From JARRKC01 sp963723965 (GTDB taxonomy: Bacteria > Acidobacteriota > UBA6911 > RPQK01 > JAPXNP01), in the NCBI GenBank assembly GCA_963723965.1, contig CAVRSV010000007.1, positions 558,001 to 622,000 on the forward strand: a DNA stretch of 64,000 bases. The letters run 5' to 3'. The notes below the pieces were generated by a model that did not search any database, was not told where the DNA came from, and saw only the letters and a list, made by a program, of their open reading frames with translations. Of the stretch, positions 42,313 through 50,221 are shown in pieces. Positions within the stretch are counted from its first letter, which is position 1. Each line of letters opens with the position of its first letter. A program made the position numbers and the translations under genes.

Positions 42313-43263
42313 ATGGCCACGACGATCCACCTGCCCTCCATCCCGACTTCGATCCTGAAATCCGTCGTCCGCTGGTTCGACAGCTGGGCGGGAGCTGGCA
42401 CCGAGACCGACGATCCGGAAAAGACCGACTGGGTGAGGGTCCTGCCCTTCCTCTTCATGCACGTCGGCTGTCTGGCCGTGTTCTGGGTTGGCTGGAGCTC
42501 GACCGCAGTCGCCGTGGCGATACTCCTGTACGGGCTCCGCATGTTCGCGGTCACCGGCTTCTACCATCGCTACTTTTCGCACCGGACTTTCCGAACGAGC
42601 CGCTGGGGCCAGTTGCTCTTCGCCCTTCTCGGCAATTCGGCGGTCCAGCGCGGCCCCCTCTGGTGGGCCGCCCATCACCGGCACCACCATCGTCACTCGG
42701 ATGAGGAACACGACGTCCATTCGCCGCACCACCATGGCCTCTACTGGAGCCACTTCGGCTGGATCACGAGCCGCTCCAACTTCGCCACCCGACTCGAACT
42801 GGTCAAGGACCTGGCGCGTTATCCCGAATTGCGTTTCCTGGACCGATTCGACACGCTCGTTCCGCTGGCGCTGGCCGTCTCCCTCTACGGTCTGGGCGAG
42901 CTGGCCGCCCTCTATTTCCCGGCACTGGGGACGAACGGGTGGCAGCTGCTGGTGTGGGGGTTCTTCATCTCAACGGTGGTTCTGTTTCACGGCACCTGCA
43001 CCATCAATTCTCTGGCGCACATGTTCGGAAAGCGCCGCTATGCGACCCGTGACGAGAGCCGGAACAGCCTGTTGCTGGCCCTCATCACGATGGGCGAAGG
43101 CTGGCACAACAACCACCACCACTACCCCACGGCCACCCGCCAGGGTTTCTTCTGGTGGGAGATCGACATTACCTACTACTTTTTGTGGGCTTTGTCCTGG
43201 ACGGGTCTGATCTGGGACCTTCGGGCCGTTCCGGAGCGCGTCAGGACTCGGGTGTCTCAATGA
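42313..43263 (+). CDS. Membrane acyl-CoA/acyl-lipid fatty-acid desaturase (delta-9 type)
   Basis: A 316-aa membrane di-iron desaturase. All three His boxes are present: HRYFSH (HX4H), HRHHHRH (HX2HH) and HNNHHH, with four membrane helices around them. The DHSPHHHGLYWSHFGW-like region (HDVHSPHHHGLYWSHFGW) is typical of stearoyl-CoA/OLE1-type enzymes. It introduces a cis double bond, the substrate that the downstream cyclopropane synthases need. It lies 12 bases after bcp and overlaps the FAD gene by 4 bases. Confidence 0.94.
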   Translation: MATTIHLPSIPTSILKSVVRWFDSWAGAGTETDDPEKTDWVRVLPFLFMHVGCLAVFWVGWSSTAVAVAILLYGLRMFAVTGFYHRYFSHRTFRTSRWGQLLFALLGNSAVQRGPLWWAAHHRHHHRHSDEEHDVHSPHHHGLYWSHFGWITSRSNFATRLELVKDLARYPELRFLDRFDTLVPLALAVSLYGLGELAALYFPALGTNGWQLLVWGFFISTVVLFHGTCTINSLAHMFGKRRYATRDESRNSLLLALITMGEGWHNNHHHYPTATRQGFFWWEIDITYYFLWALSWTGLIWDLRAVPERVRTRVSQ

Positions 43264-44507
43264 GGATCGCCATCGTGGGGAGCGGCATCTCCGGCCTGGT
43301 GACGGCCCACCTCCTGGCGGGAGCGTGTGACCTCGTGGTGTACGAGGCGGCCGACTACATCGGCGGGCATACCCGCACGGTCGACGTGGAGCTCGAAGGA
43401 GGGTCGGTGGCCGTCGACACCGGCTTCATCGTCTTCAATCCCGAGAACTACCCGAACTTCACCCGGCTGCTCTCCCGGCTCGGCATCGAGACGCAGCCGT
43501 CGAACATGAGCTTCAGCGTGCGGGACGAGCAGACCGGTCTCGAGTACAACGGGACCTCGCTCAATGCCCTCTTCGCGCAGCGCCGCAACCTGGTCCGGCC
43601 CCGCTTCCTGCGCATGATCCGGGACATCGTCCGTTTCTATCGCGACGCCCGCTCCCTGCTCCTGGAGCCGGACTACGATCTGACCCTTGGCGAGTATCTG
43701 GCCAGGAAGCGCTACAGCCGGGAGTTCGTCGACTGGCACATCTACCCGCTCGGAGCCGCCATCTGGTCCATGGGCCGACAGGGCATCGAGCAGTTTCCCG
43801 CAGCCTTCTTCGCCGAGTTCTTCGCCAACCACGGCTTCCTGAACCTGGGGACGCGCCCGCAGTGGCGCGTCCTGCGCGGCGGCTCCCGGAGTTACATCGA
43901 GCCGCTGACCCGGGGGTTCCTCACATCGATCCGGCTGAACTGTCCGGTGGTTGGAATCCGGCGATCTCCCGGTCACGTCGAGATCCGGGCAGGCGATGGA
44001 TCGGTCGAGCGCTTCGACCAGGTCGTCCTGGCTACCCACAGCGACCAGGCGTTGCAGCTGCTGAGTGATCCCAGCCCGCAGGAGCGGGAGATTCTGAGGA
44101 GCATCCCCTACCTGGAGAGCGAGGTCGTCCTGCACACCGACGAGCGCCTCCTCCCGCGCCGGTCGCTGGCCAGGGCCAGCTGGAATTACCACCTGCCCAT
44201 GCGGCCCGACAACAAGCCGAGTGTGACCTACTGGATGAACTCCCTTCAAAACCTCCGGTCCCGCGAGCAGTTCTGCATCACGTTGAACCGGACCGAGGCC
44301 ATCGATCCCAGCCGAATCCTGAAGAGGCTCCGCTATGCCCACCCCGTCTACACTCCCGAGACGCTCCGGGCACATCAGCGGCGTGCCGAGATCAACGGGC
44401 GGAACCGCACCTGGTTCTGCGGGGCCTACTGGGGATACGGCTTTCATGAGGACGGTGTGCGCAGCGCCCTCGATGTCGGCGCGGCCTTCGGAAGGGAGCT
44501 GTCCTGA
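43260..44507 (+). CDS. FAD-dependent amine-oxidase-family oxidoreductase
   Basis: A 415-aa flavoprotein. ATG 43260 overlaps the desaturase stop (ATGA) and gives MRIAIVGSGISGLVTAHLLAG, the dinucleotide-binding motif, followed by YIGGHTRTVDVE. The C-terminal block has TWFCGAYWGYGFHEDGVRSA, the conserved FAD site of this COG2907 group. Members nearly always sit next to DUF1365 and CFA-like methyltransferases and have been linked to fatty-acid desaturation steps after methylation, including furan fatty-acid synthesis. Whether that chemistry applies here is inference. Confidence 0.9.
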   Translation: MRIAIVGSGISGLVTAHLLAGACDLVVYEAADYIGGHTRTVDVELEGGSVAVDTGFIVFNPENYPNFTRLLSRLGIETQPSNMSFSVRDEQTGLEYNGTSLNALFAQRRNLVRPRFLRMIRDIVRFYRDARSLLLEPDYDLTLGEYLARKRYSREFVDWHIYPLGAAIWSMGRQGIEQFPAAFFAEFFANHGFLNLGTRPQWRVLRGGSRSYIEPLTRGFLTSIRLNCPVVGIRRSPGHVEIRAGDGSVERFDQVVLATHSDQALQLLSDPSPQEREILRSIPYLESEVVLHTDERLLPRRSLARASWNYHLPMRPDNKPSVTYWMNSLQNLRSREQFCITLNRTEAIDPSRILKRLRYAHPVYTPETLRAHQRRAEINGRNRTWFCGAYWGYGFHEDGVRSALDVGAAFGRELS

Positions 44508-45271
44508 TGTACAGCTGCCTCTACACCGGCCGGATCCGCCATCGCCGCCACTTTCCCCGGCCGCACCACTTCCGCTACCGCACCTTCCTGATGTATCTCG
44601 ATCTGGACGAACTCGACGATGTGCTGGGAGGCCGGCTGCTCTGGTCCCACCGACGGCCGGCGCCGGCCCGTTTCAAGCGCCGCCACTACCTCGGCGATCC
44701 GGCCGTCCCTCTCAAGGAGGCCGTTCAGCAGCTGGTTGAAGAGGCGACGGCACACCGTCCGGCCGGGCCTATCCGGCTGCTGACCCACCTGCAGTACTTC
44801 GGCTACTGCTTCAATCCGGTCAGCTTCTATTACTGCTTCGACGAGTCGGGTACCACCGTCGAGACCATCGTGGCCGAAATCAACAACACGCCCTGGAACG
44901 AACGGTTCCGTTACGTCCTGTCCGATCGGTCCCATACCGGGCAATCGGGGCACCGGCATTTCCAGTTTCGGAAACAGTTCCACGTGTCTCCCTTCATGGG
45001 CATGGACCTTGAATATGCCTGGCATTTCACTGCCCCCGGACGGACCTTGGCCGTCCACATGGAGAATCTGGACCACGGCCGGAGGATCTTCGACGCCACC
45101 ATGACCCTCAAGCGGCGCGAGATCAGCACCTGGAACCTGAACGCTGCCCTGGGGCGTCATCCCTTCATCACGTTTCACACAGTCGCAGCGATCTACTGGC
45201 AGGCATTGCGCCTCTGGCTCAAGAGGACACCCTTCTTCGACCATCCCTCCAAACTCGCGGGGAAACCATGA
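44507..45271 (+). CDS. DUF1365 family protein
   Basis: A 254-aa soluble protein with the DUF1365 features: the N-terminal YTGRIRHRRHFPRPHHFRYR, FGYCFNPVSFYYCFD and VAEINNTPWNER, and the HVSPFMGMDLEYAW block. Its biochemical role is unproven. It is conserved with FAD amine oxidases and CFA synthases in light- or singlet-oxygen-induced operons. ATG 44507 overlaps the previous stop by one base (TGATG), and the next gene starts four bases before its end. Confidence 0.92.
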   Translation: MYSCLYTGRIRHRRHFPRPHHFRYRTFLMYLDLDELDDVLGGRLLWSHRRPAPARFKRRHYLGDPAVPLKEAVQQLVEEATAHRPAGPIRLLTHLQYFGYCFNPVSFYYCFDESGTTVETIVAEINNTPWNERFRYVLSDRSHTGQSGHRHFQFRKQFHVSPFMGMDLEYAWHFTAPGRTLAVHMENLDHGRRIFDATMTLKRREISTWNLNAALGRHPFITFHTVAAIYWQALRLWLKRTPFFDHPSKLAGKP

Positions 45272-46533
45272 CCATGGAACAACTCGAGAATGCTTCACAC
45301 TCAACTTCGCAGGCCGGAAGAAACCCCTTCGGCCTCGTCGACACACTTCTGCGGGGTCAGGTCTTCGGGCTCCTGAAAAAGCTGGGGCAGGGATCTCTCA
45401 CGATCGCCGAGGGAGAGAAGGTCTCCCGTTTCGGCGAGCGATCCGCGGAGCCAGGCCTTCGGTCAGTGGTCGAGATCCACGACCCCGCGTTCTACCGGGC
45501 GATTGCCCTGCGCGGCAGCGTAGGAGCCGGTGAAGCCTACATGGATCACCTCTGGACCTGCGACGACCTCACTGCCGCCATCCGCATCTTCGCCCGCAAC
45601 CGGGACTTGCTGGGATCGCTCGACCGGGGATGGTCCCGGCTGACCTCCCCCCTGCTGCGCTTCCGTCACCTGGCACGTCGGAACACCCGCCGGGGCGGGC
45701 GGAGGAACATCGCCGAGCACTACGACCTGGGCAACGACCTGTTCGAGCTTTTCCTGGACGACACGATGATGTACTCGTGTGCCTTCTTTGAGAAGGAGAC
45801 AATGTCCCTGCGCGAGGCTTCCGTCGCCAAGCTCGATCGGATCTGCCGCAAGCTGGAGCTCGACAGCAGTGACCATGTTCTGGAGATCGGCACCGGCTGG
45901 GGCGGCTTCGCCCTCCACGCGGCCCGGGACTACGGCTGCCGCGTCACCACCACGACCATCTCCCGGGCCCAGTTCGATTTCGCCCGAGAGCGGGTCGCCC
46001 GGGCCGGTCTCAGCGATCGCATCACCATCTTGCTGCGGGACTACCGGGATCTCGAGGGGCAGTTCGACAAGCTGGTGTCCATCGAGATGATCGAGGCCGT
46101 CGGCTACGAGTACCTCGAGACCTACCTTCGCAGTTGTGATGAGCGCCTGAGGCCGGGGGGGCGAGCGCTGATCCAGGCGATCACGATCGCCGAAGAGTTC
46201 CTGGAGGAGGCCATGCGCTCCGTCGACTTCATCAAGCGCTACATCTTCCCCGGAAGCGCTCTGCCGGCCGTGAGCCAGCTCAGGCGCATCGTCGGGGAAG
46301 CCACCCGGCTGGAATGGATCGACACCGAAGAGATCACGCCGCACTATGCCCGCACGCTCCGGCTCTGGAGGGAGCGGTTCATGGCGAACCTCGATCGCGT
46401 CCGGGCGATCGGCTACCCGGAACGCTTCATCCGGATGTGGGACTTCTATCTGGCCTACTGCGAGGCCGGGTTCCTGGAACGCCACATCGGAGACGTTCAA
46501 ATTCTCCTCCGAAAAGGGTCCAGCGAAGCATGA
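45268..46533 (+). CDS. cfa: Cyclopropane-fatty-acyl-phospholipid synthase
   Basis: A 421-aa CFA synthase of normal length. An N-terminal lipid-binding domain (about 1-130) precedes a SAM methyltransferase domain with VLEIGTGWGGFALHAARDYG. Active-site features include MMYSCAFF (the Cys of the YSC motif), YDLGNDLFELFLDD and LVSIEMIEAVGYEYLETY. It transfers a methylene group from SAM to a cis double bond of membrane phospholipids. Overlaps at both ends bind it into the operon. Confidence 0.93.
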   Translation: MTMEQLENASHSTSQAGRNPFGLVDTLLRGQVFGLLKKLGQGSLTIAEGEKVSRFGERSAEPGLRSVVEIHDPAFYRAIALRGSVGAGEAYMDHLWTCDDLTAAIRIFARNRDLLGSLDRGWSRLTSPLLRFRHLARRNTRRGGRRNIAEHYDLGNDLFELFLDDTMMYSCAFFEKETMSLREASVAKLDRICRKLELDSSDHVLEIGTGWGGFALHAARDYGCRVTTTTISRAQFDFARERVARAGLSDRITILLRDYRDLEGQFDKLVSIEMIEAVGYEYLETYLRSCDERLRPGGRALIQAITIAEEFLEEAMRSVDFIKRYIFPGSALPAVSQLRRIVGEATRLEWIDTEEITPHYARTLRLWRERFMANLDRVRAIGYPERFIRMWDFYLAYCEAGFLERHIGDVQILLRKGSSEA

Positions 46534-46754
46534 CGAAATCCCAATCGATGCCAACCAATCCGCCGGCCGATCCGATCCGCAGGAAGAAGGCCTGGAACCT
46601 CGCCGGACTTCAGCTCGGCTGGATCGCCTGTGTCCTGGGCGCAATCGAGCTTGCAGAACCTCGCCGGATCGTCCTGCTTCTGCCGGCCCTGGCGTGGGGC
46701 ATCGCCTTTCCTGCTCTGCTTCGTACTGCCCATCGGGAGGCGCAGCCATGCTGA
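46530..46754 (+). CDS. Short DUF2878-like membrane protein
   Basis: A 74-aa protein from ATG 46530 (ATGA overlap with cfa). After a hydrophilic start come two membrane segments; KKAWNLAGLQLGWIACVLGA resembles the opening of DUF2878 proteins, which are about twice as long and occur at this place in related operons. So it may be a shortened member. The frame ends at 46754 and overlaps the next ATG by 7 bases. Confidence 0.6.
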   Translation: MTKSQSMPTNPPADPIRRKKAWNLAGLQLGWIACVLGAIELAEPRRIVLLLPALAWGIAFPALLRTAHREAQPC

Positions 46755-47542
46755 GTCCGCTGGGACAGCTCGTTGCGGGAACGATCGGGGTGTTGGCGCT
46801 GATGCTCGTGGTGTGGCTCGTCCAACTCCGGACGAGGGACGCCGGGCTGGTCGACGTCGCCTGGAGTGCGAGTGTGGGAATGATGGCGATCTTCGCAGCC
46901 TGGACATCGGACGGCGATGCCGCCCGACGTGCGCTGCTGGGCCTGCTGGCCGGCCTCTGGTCGTTGCGCCTCGCCGTCTATCTGCTCCGGAATCGGGTGA
47001 TCGGTCACGCTGAGGATGCCCGCTATCGTGAATTGCGCGAGCGCTGGGGGCGCGCCGCCGGAAAGAACATGCTCGTCTTCTTTCTCTTCCAGGGCGTGTT
47101 GGTCATGGTTCTCGGGCTCCCCTTCCTGGTCGTCGCCCACAGCCCCTCACCGGGGCCGACCACCTTCGACCTGACGGGACTGGCACTGGGCCTCGCCGCG
47201 GTCTTCGGAGAGTCACTGGCCGACCGGCAGCTCGCCCGCTTTCGCAGCGAACCCGCGAACCGGGGGCGTACGTGCCGGGTCGGTCTCTGGAAGTACTCGC
47301 GCCATCCGAACTACTTCTTCGAGTGGCTGCATTGGTGGGCCTACGTGCTGCTGGGGCTGTCTTCGCCCTGGTGGGCGGTCACCCTGGTCGGGCCGGTCCT
47401 GATGTTGTTCCTGCTCTTCAAGGTCACGGGAATCCCCGCCACCGAGCAGAGGGCCCTGATCAGCCGGGGCGAGGACTACCGACACTACCAGGAAACCACG
47501 AGCCCTTTCATTCCCTGGTTTCCAAGGAGGATTTCGCGATGA
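46748..47542 (+). CDS. DUF1295 membrane protein (steroid-5-alpha-reductase-like)
   Basis: A 264-aa protein with six or so membrane helices. The C-terminal signature GLWKYSRHPNYFFEWLHWWAY and EQRALISRGEDYRHYQETTS are those of DUF1295, a branch of the isoprenylcysteine methyltransferase/5-alpha-reductase superfamily with an NADPH- or SAM-binding fold. A lipid reductase or methyltransferase role is possible. It contains the Shine-Dalgarno AAGGAGG (47524-47530) of the next gene in its last codons. Confidence 0.92.
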   Translation: MLSPLGQLVAGTIGVLALMLVVWLVQLRTRDAGLVDVAWSASVGMMAIFAAWTSDGDAARRALLGLLAGLWSLRLAVYLLRNRVIGHAEDARYRELRERWGRAAGKNMLVFFLFQGVLVMVLGLPFLVVAHSPSPGPTTFDLTGLALGLAAVFGESLADRQLARFRSEPANRGRTCRVGLWKYSRHPNYFFEWLHWWAYVLLGLSSPWWAVTLVGPVLMLFLLFKVTGIPATEQRALISRGEDYRHYQETTSPFIPWFPRRISR

Positions 47543-48582
47543 AAGTACTCGAATCCGCCCTGTCCCTGGTGGAGCGGGGCTACGTCCCGGAGTGGATCTC
47601 GAGACAGGGGATCCGCCGGCTGCTCAGAACCCGCTTGCGCCACGAAGCGAGCGGATCCTCGGCCGAGGATCGTCGCCGCCTGCAGCAGTTCGTCGAGGAA
47701 CTGCGTCACAGCGACGTGGCCCTGGATACCGATAAAGCCAACCAGCAGCACTACGAGTTGCCGCCGGAATTCTTCGTCGAGGTTCTCGGCCGCCACCTGA
47801 AGTACAGCTGCTGCTACTGGGACGGTGGCACTGACGACCTCGACCAGGCCGAGGCCCGCATGCTCGAACTGACTTCCGAACGGGCGCAGCTGGCCGATGG
47901 GCAGGACATCCTGGAGCTGGGCTGCGGATGGGGGTCGTTGAGCCTCTGGATGGCCGAGCGCTTCCCCTCATCCCGCATCCTGGCCATGTCCAATTCGGCC
48001 CCGCAACGCGAATTCATCCTGCAGAGAGCCGCCCGAAGCGGGCTCACCAACCTCCAGGTCATCACGTGCGATGTCAATGAGTTCCAGACCGATCTCCGGT
48101 TCGACCGCGTCGTGTCGGTGGAGATGTTCGAGCACGTTCGAAACTACGCCGTGCTGATGAATCGCATCTCCCGCTGGCTGCGACCCGACGGGAAGCTGTT
48201 CGTCCACATCTTCTGCCACCGCCGCTTCGCCTATCCCTTCGAGACCGAGGGGGCGGACAACTGGATGGGGCGCTACTTCTTCACGGGCGGCATCATGCCC
48301 TCCGACGATCTGCTCCTGCACTTCCAGGACGATCTGCAGCTGGACACGCGCTGGACCGTCGAAGGCACCCACTACGCCCGCACGGCCCGGGCCTGGCTCG
48401 ATCGGATGACCCAGAACCGGCCGTCGATCGACCCGGTCCTGTCGAGCGTCTACGGGCAGGAAAACGTCACCGTCTGGAGAAACCGCTGGCGCCTGTTCTT
48501 CATGGCCTGCGAGGAGCTGTTCGGATACGAAAACGGCCGGGAATGGTGGGTCGGGCACTATCGATTCCGCAGGCGGGACTGA
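47539..48582 (+). CDS. CFA-like SAM methyltransferase (second paralogue)
   Basis: A 347-aa enzyme lacking the N-terminal lipid domain of full CFA synthase. SAM motif is ILELGCGWGSLSLWMAERF, with YSCCYW, VVSVEMFEHVRNY and FVHIFCHRRFAYPFE; the last block is typical of the branch shared with coclaurine N-methyltransferase-like proteins. It may methylate or cyclopropanate a different lipid from the first CFA enzyme. Start ATG 47539 has AAGGAGG 8 bases upstream. It ends the operon; a heptamer array follows its stop. Confidence 0.9.
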   Translation: MKVLESALSLVERGYVPEWISRQGIRRLLRTRLRHEASGSSAEDRRRLQQFVEELRHSDVALDTDKANQQHYELPPEFFVEVLGRHLKYSCCYWDGGTDDLDQAEARMLELTSERAQLADGQDILELGCGWGSLSLWMAERFPSSRILAMSNSAPQREFILQRAARSGLTNLQVITCDVNEFQTDLRFDRVVSVEMFEHVRNYAVLMNRISRWLRPDGKLFVHIFCHRRFAYPFETEGADNWMGRYFFTGGIMPSDDLLLHFQDDLQLDTRWTVEGTHYARTARAWLDRMTQNRPSIDPVLSSVYGQENVTVWRNRWRLFFMACEELFGYENGREWWVGHYRFRRRD

Positions 48583-48850
48583 TCTCCGATTTTCGGTTTT
48601 CGATGTGGCGGCGCAGCGGCTTTGGACTGCGGGAGCCGGCTGCCGCTTGTGTGCGGCCAGGCCCCGAAATGGTCCGCTACCGGGAACCAGACGAGAAGCC
48701 CGGAGCCACGCTTCGTCAGCACACGCCGACTCGGGCAAGCCGGGATCGATGGTCCGACGGCGAACCGAAGGCGGAAGCGCGCTTCCGCATTTCCAAAGAC
48801 GCCTCGCGTCCCGTCCCGAGCCTCGGAAACCAGGAACCCGGAACTCGGAA
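48583..48850. repeat. Repeat-filled gap between convergent operons
   Basis: It starts with CGATTTT/CGGTTTT heptamers (48587-48600) after the methyltransferase stop. Then comes a copy of the element GCGGCTTTGGACTGCGGGAG...GCGGAAGCGCGCTTCC (about 48610-48790), related to 41505-41655. It ends with GGAACCC, GGAACTC, GGAACTA (48833-48853), the last unit carrying the stop of the convergent DUF4340 gene. No gene seen. Confidence 0.75.
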
Positions 48851-50221
48851 CTACGACTTCTTCTTGACCAGGTCGCCGCGTTTGACGTGGATCTTGTCGA
48901 AGGAGTCCGCTGAGATCACGTAGTACCAGCCGGCGAACCGGTCGTTCAGATCCTGGGCCTTCTTCTTCCCGTCGTCGAACTGCTTCTTCCAGGCGTCATA
49001 CTTCTCCTGAACGGACTGGTTCTCGCGGTCCTGGGCCGTCCACTGGTCCTTCGCCTTCTTCTCGAAGCCCCGATCCTTCGCCTGCGGGGGTTCCTTGCCG
49101 AGCAAGGCCGGGTCGAACGAGGTGGTAATGAACAGGTAGCGATTCTCGGACTTGCCCTTGTCGGCCGACGGATTCGCGTCACCGTCCGAACCCCCCTCGT
49201 CCCCCGAGCCCGCCACAACCTCGCCAAAGCGGAGCAGATAGCGCACGCCCTCCTGCGAGGCGACTTCGAGTTCACCCTCGTTCGAGACCAGATTGCCGTC
49301 TCTCGTGAAGTAGTAGCCGGCTCGCTGGAGTGCCAGGGCATTTTCCCGCGACAGGGGGATCTTCCCGCCCGAGCTCTTCAGGTCCTCGGTCAGGCCCGGA
49401 GGCTTGGTCCGAACGTCGACGATGGACAGGCCATCGATGGCTTGCGTGAGCTGACCCATCTTTGCCGTGTCGACTTCCTGGTCGGCACGCATCCGATTGG
49501 CCGACCACTTCCCGTCCTTGTGAGTCAGCACCAACACGTCGTGCTGATCGATGGAGCCCATCCGTTCGTTGATGGAGTAGTCCCGGAGGGTGACTTGCTG
49601 GATCTTCGACGGATCGACGAGGAGCAGATCCTTTTCGATCCAGTCCGTGAACTTGGTGGAGATATCCAGGTCGGTGCGCGTCACATAGATCCGGTTCTGT
49701 CCGGGGATGCGGACGAAGCGATACTCCGGATTGTCGTCGAGCTTCTTGCCGAAGATCAGGTCGGCCAGGACCTCGCCGTCCTTGTCCTTGATCGTCACAC
49801 GCTTCCCCCGCCCCTTGAGCGTCGAAGCCGTTTCGTCCAGCGGGTCGATGACTCCGCAGGCTTCCTGATCCGCCTGGTTGCTCGATCGAAAGTCGTCCTT
49901 CTTCAGACCGATCAACCCGGCCGCGGTTTTGGCCAGGCGGTCCTTGCCGTCGGCGGGATAGTCGAAATGGGACGGAATCGTCCAGCGGCCGTTTTGAAAG
50001 GTCACCTTGAAGGGCCGCGCCGCACCGGTGGCCTCGGTGAAATCCACGACTTCCAGCGTGGTCGCCGCATTGGGATCGGTGAAGCCGGGGAAGAAGGTCT
50101 GGCCCCGGTCGCTGAAATCATCCGGAGTGGAACGCCGCGGAGCCGTGGCGAGGGTCAGCGCCATCAGCACGAGGCCCGCAAATCCGATGATCAGGGTTTT
50201 CCTGGTTTCGCTCATCATCAT
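48851..50221 (-). CDS. DUF4340 protein of a Gld-type ABC system
   Basis: A 456-aa protein with an N-terminal membrane anchor (about 10-28, IIGFAGLVLMALTLA) and a large periplasmic part made of DUF4340 repeats (for example RFVRIPGQNRIYVTRTDLDI and EVLADLIFGKK). ATG 50221 overlaps the GldFG stop (ATGA); ATG 50218 and 50215 follow at once. Charged linkers rich in Lys/Asp occur near 370-430. DUF4340 proteins almost always follow GldA/GldF/GldG-like genes; role unknown, possibly a periplasmic partner of the transporter. Confidence 0.88.
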   Translation of the reverse strand: MMMSETRKTLIIGFAGLVLMALTLATAPRRSTPDDFSDRGQTFFPGFTDPNAATTLEVVDFTEATGAARPFKVTFQNGRWTIPSHFDYPADGKDRLAKTAAGLIGLKKDDFRSSNQADQEACGVIDPLDETASTLKGRGKRVTIKDKDGEVLADLIFGKKLDDNPEYRFVRIPGQNRIYVTRTDLDISTKFTDWIEKDLLLVDPSKIQQVTLRDYSINERMGSIDQHDVLVLTHKDGKWSANRMRADQEVDTAKMGQLTQAIDGLSIVDVRTKPPGLTEDLKSSGGKIPLSRENALALQRAGYYFTRDGNLVSNEGELEVASQEGVRYLLRFGEVVAGSGDEGGSDGDANPSADKGKSENRYLFITTSFDPALLGKEPPQAKDRGFEKKAKDQWTAQDRENQSVQEKYDAWKKQFDDGKKKAQDLNDRFAGWYYVISADSFDKIHVKRGDLVKKKS

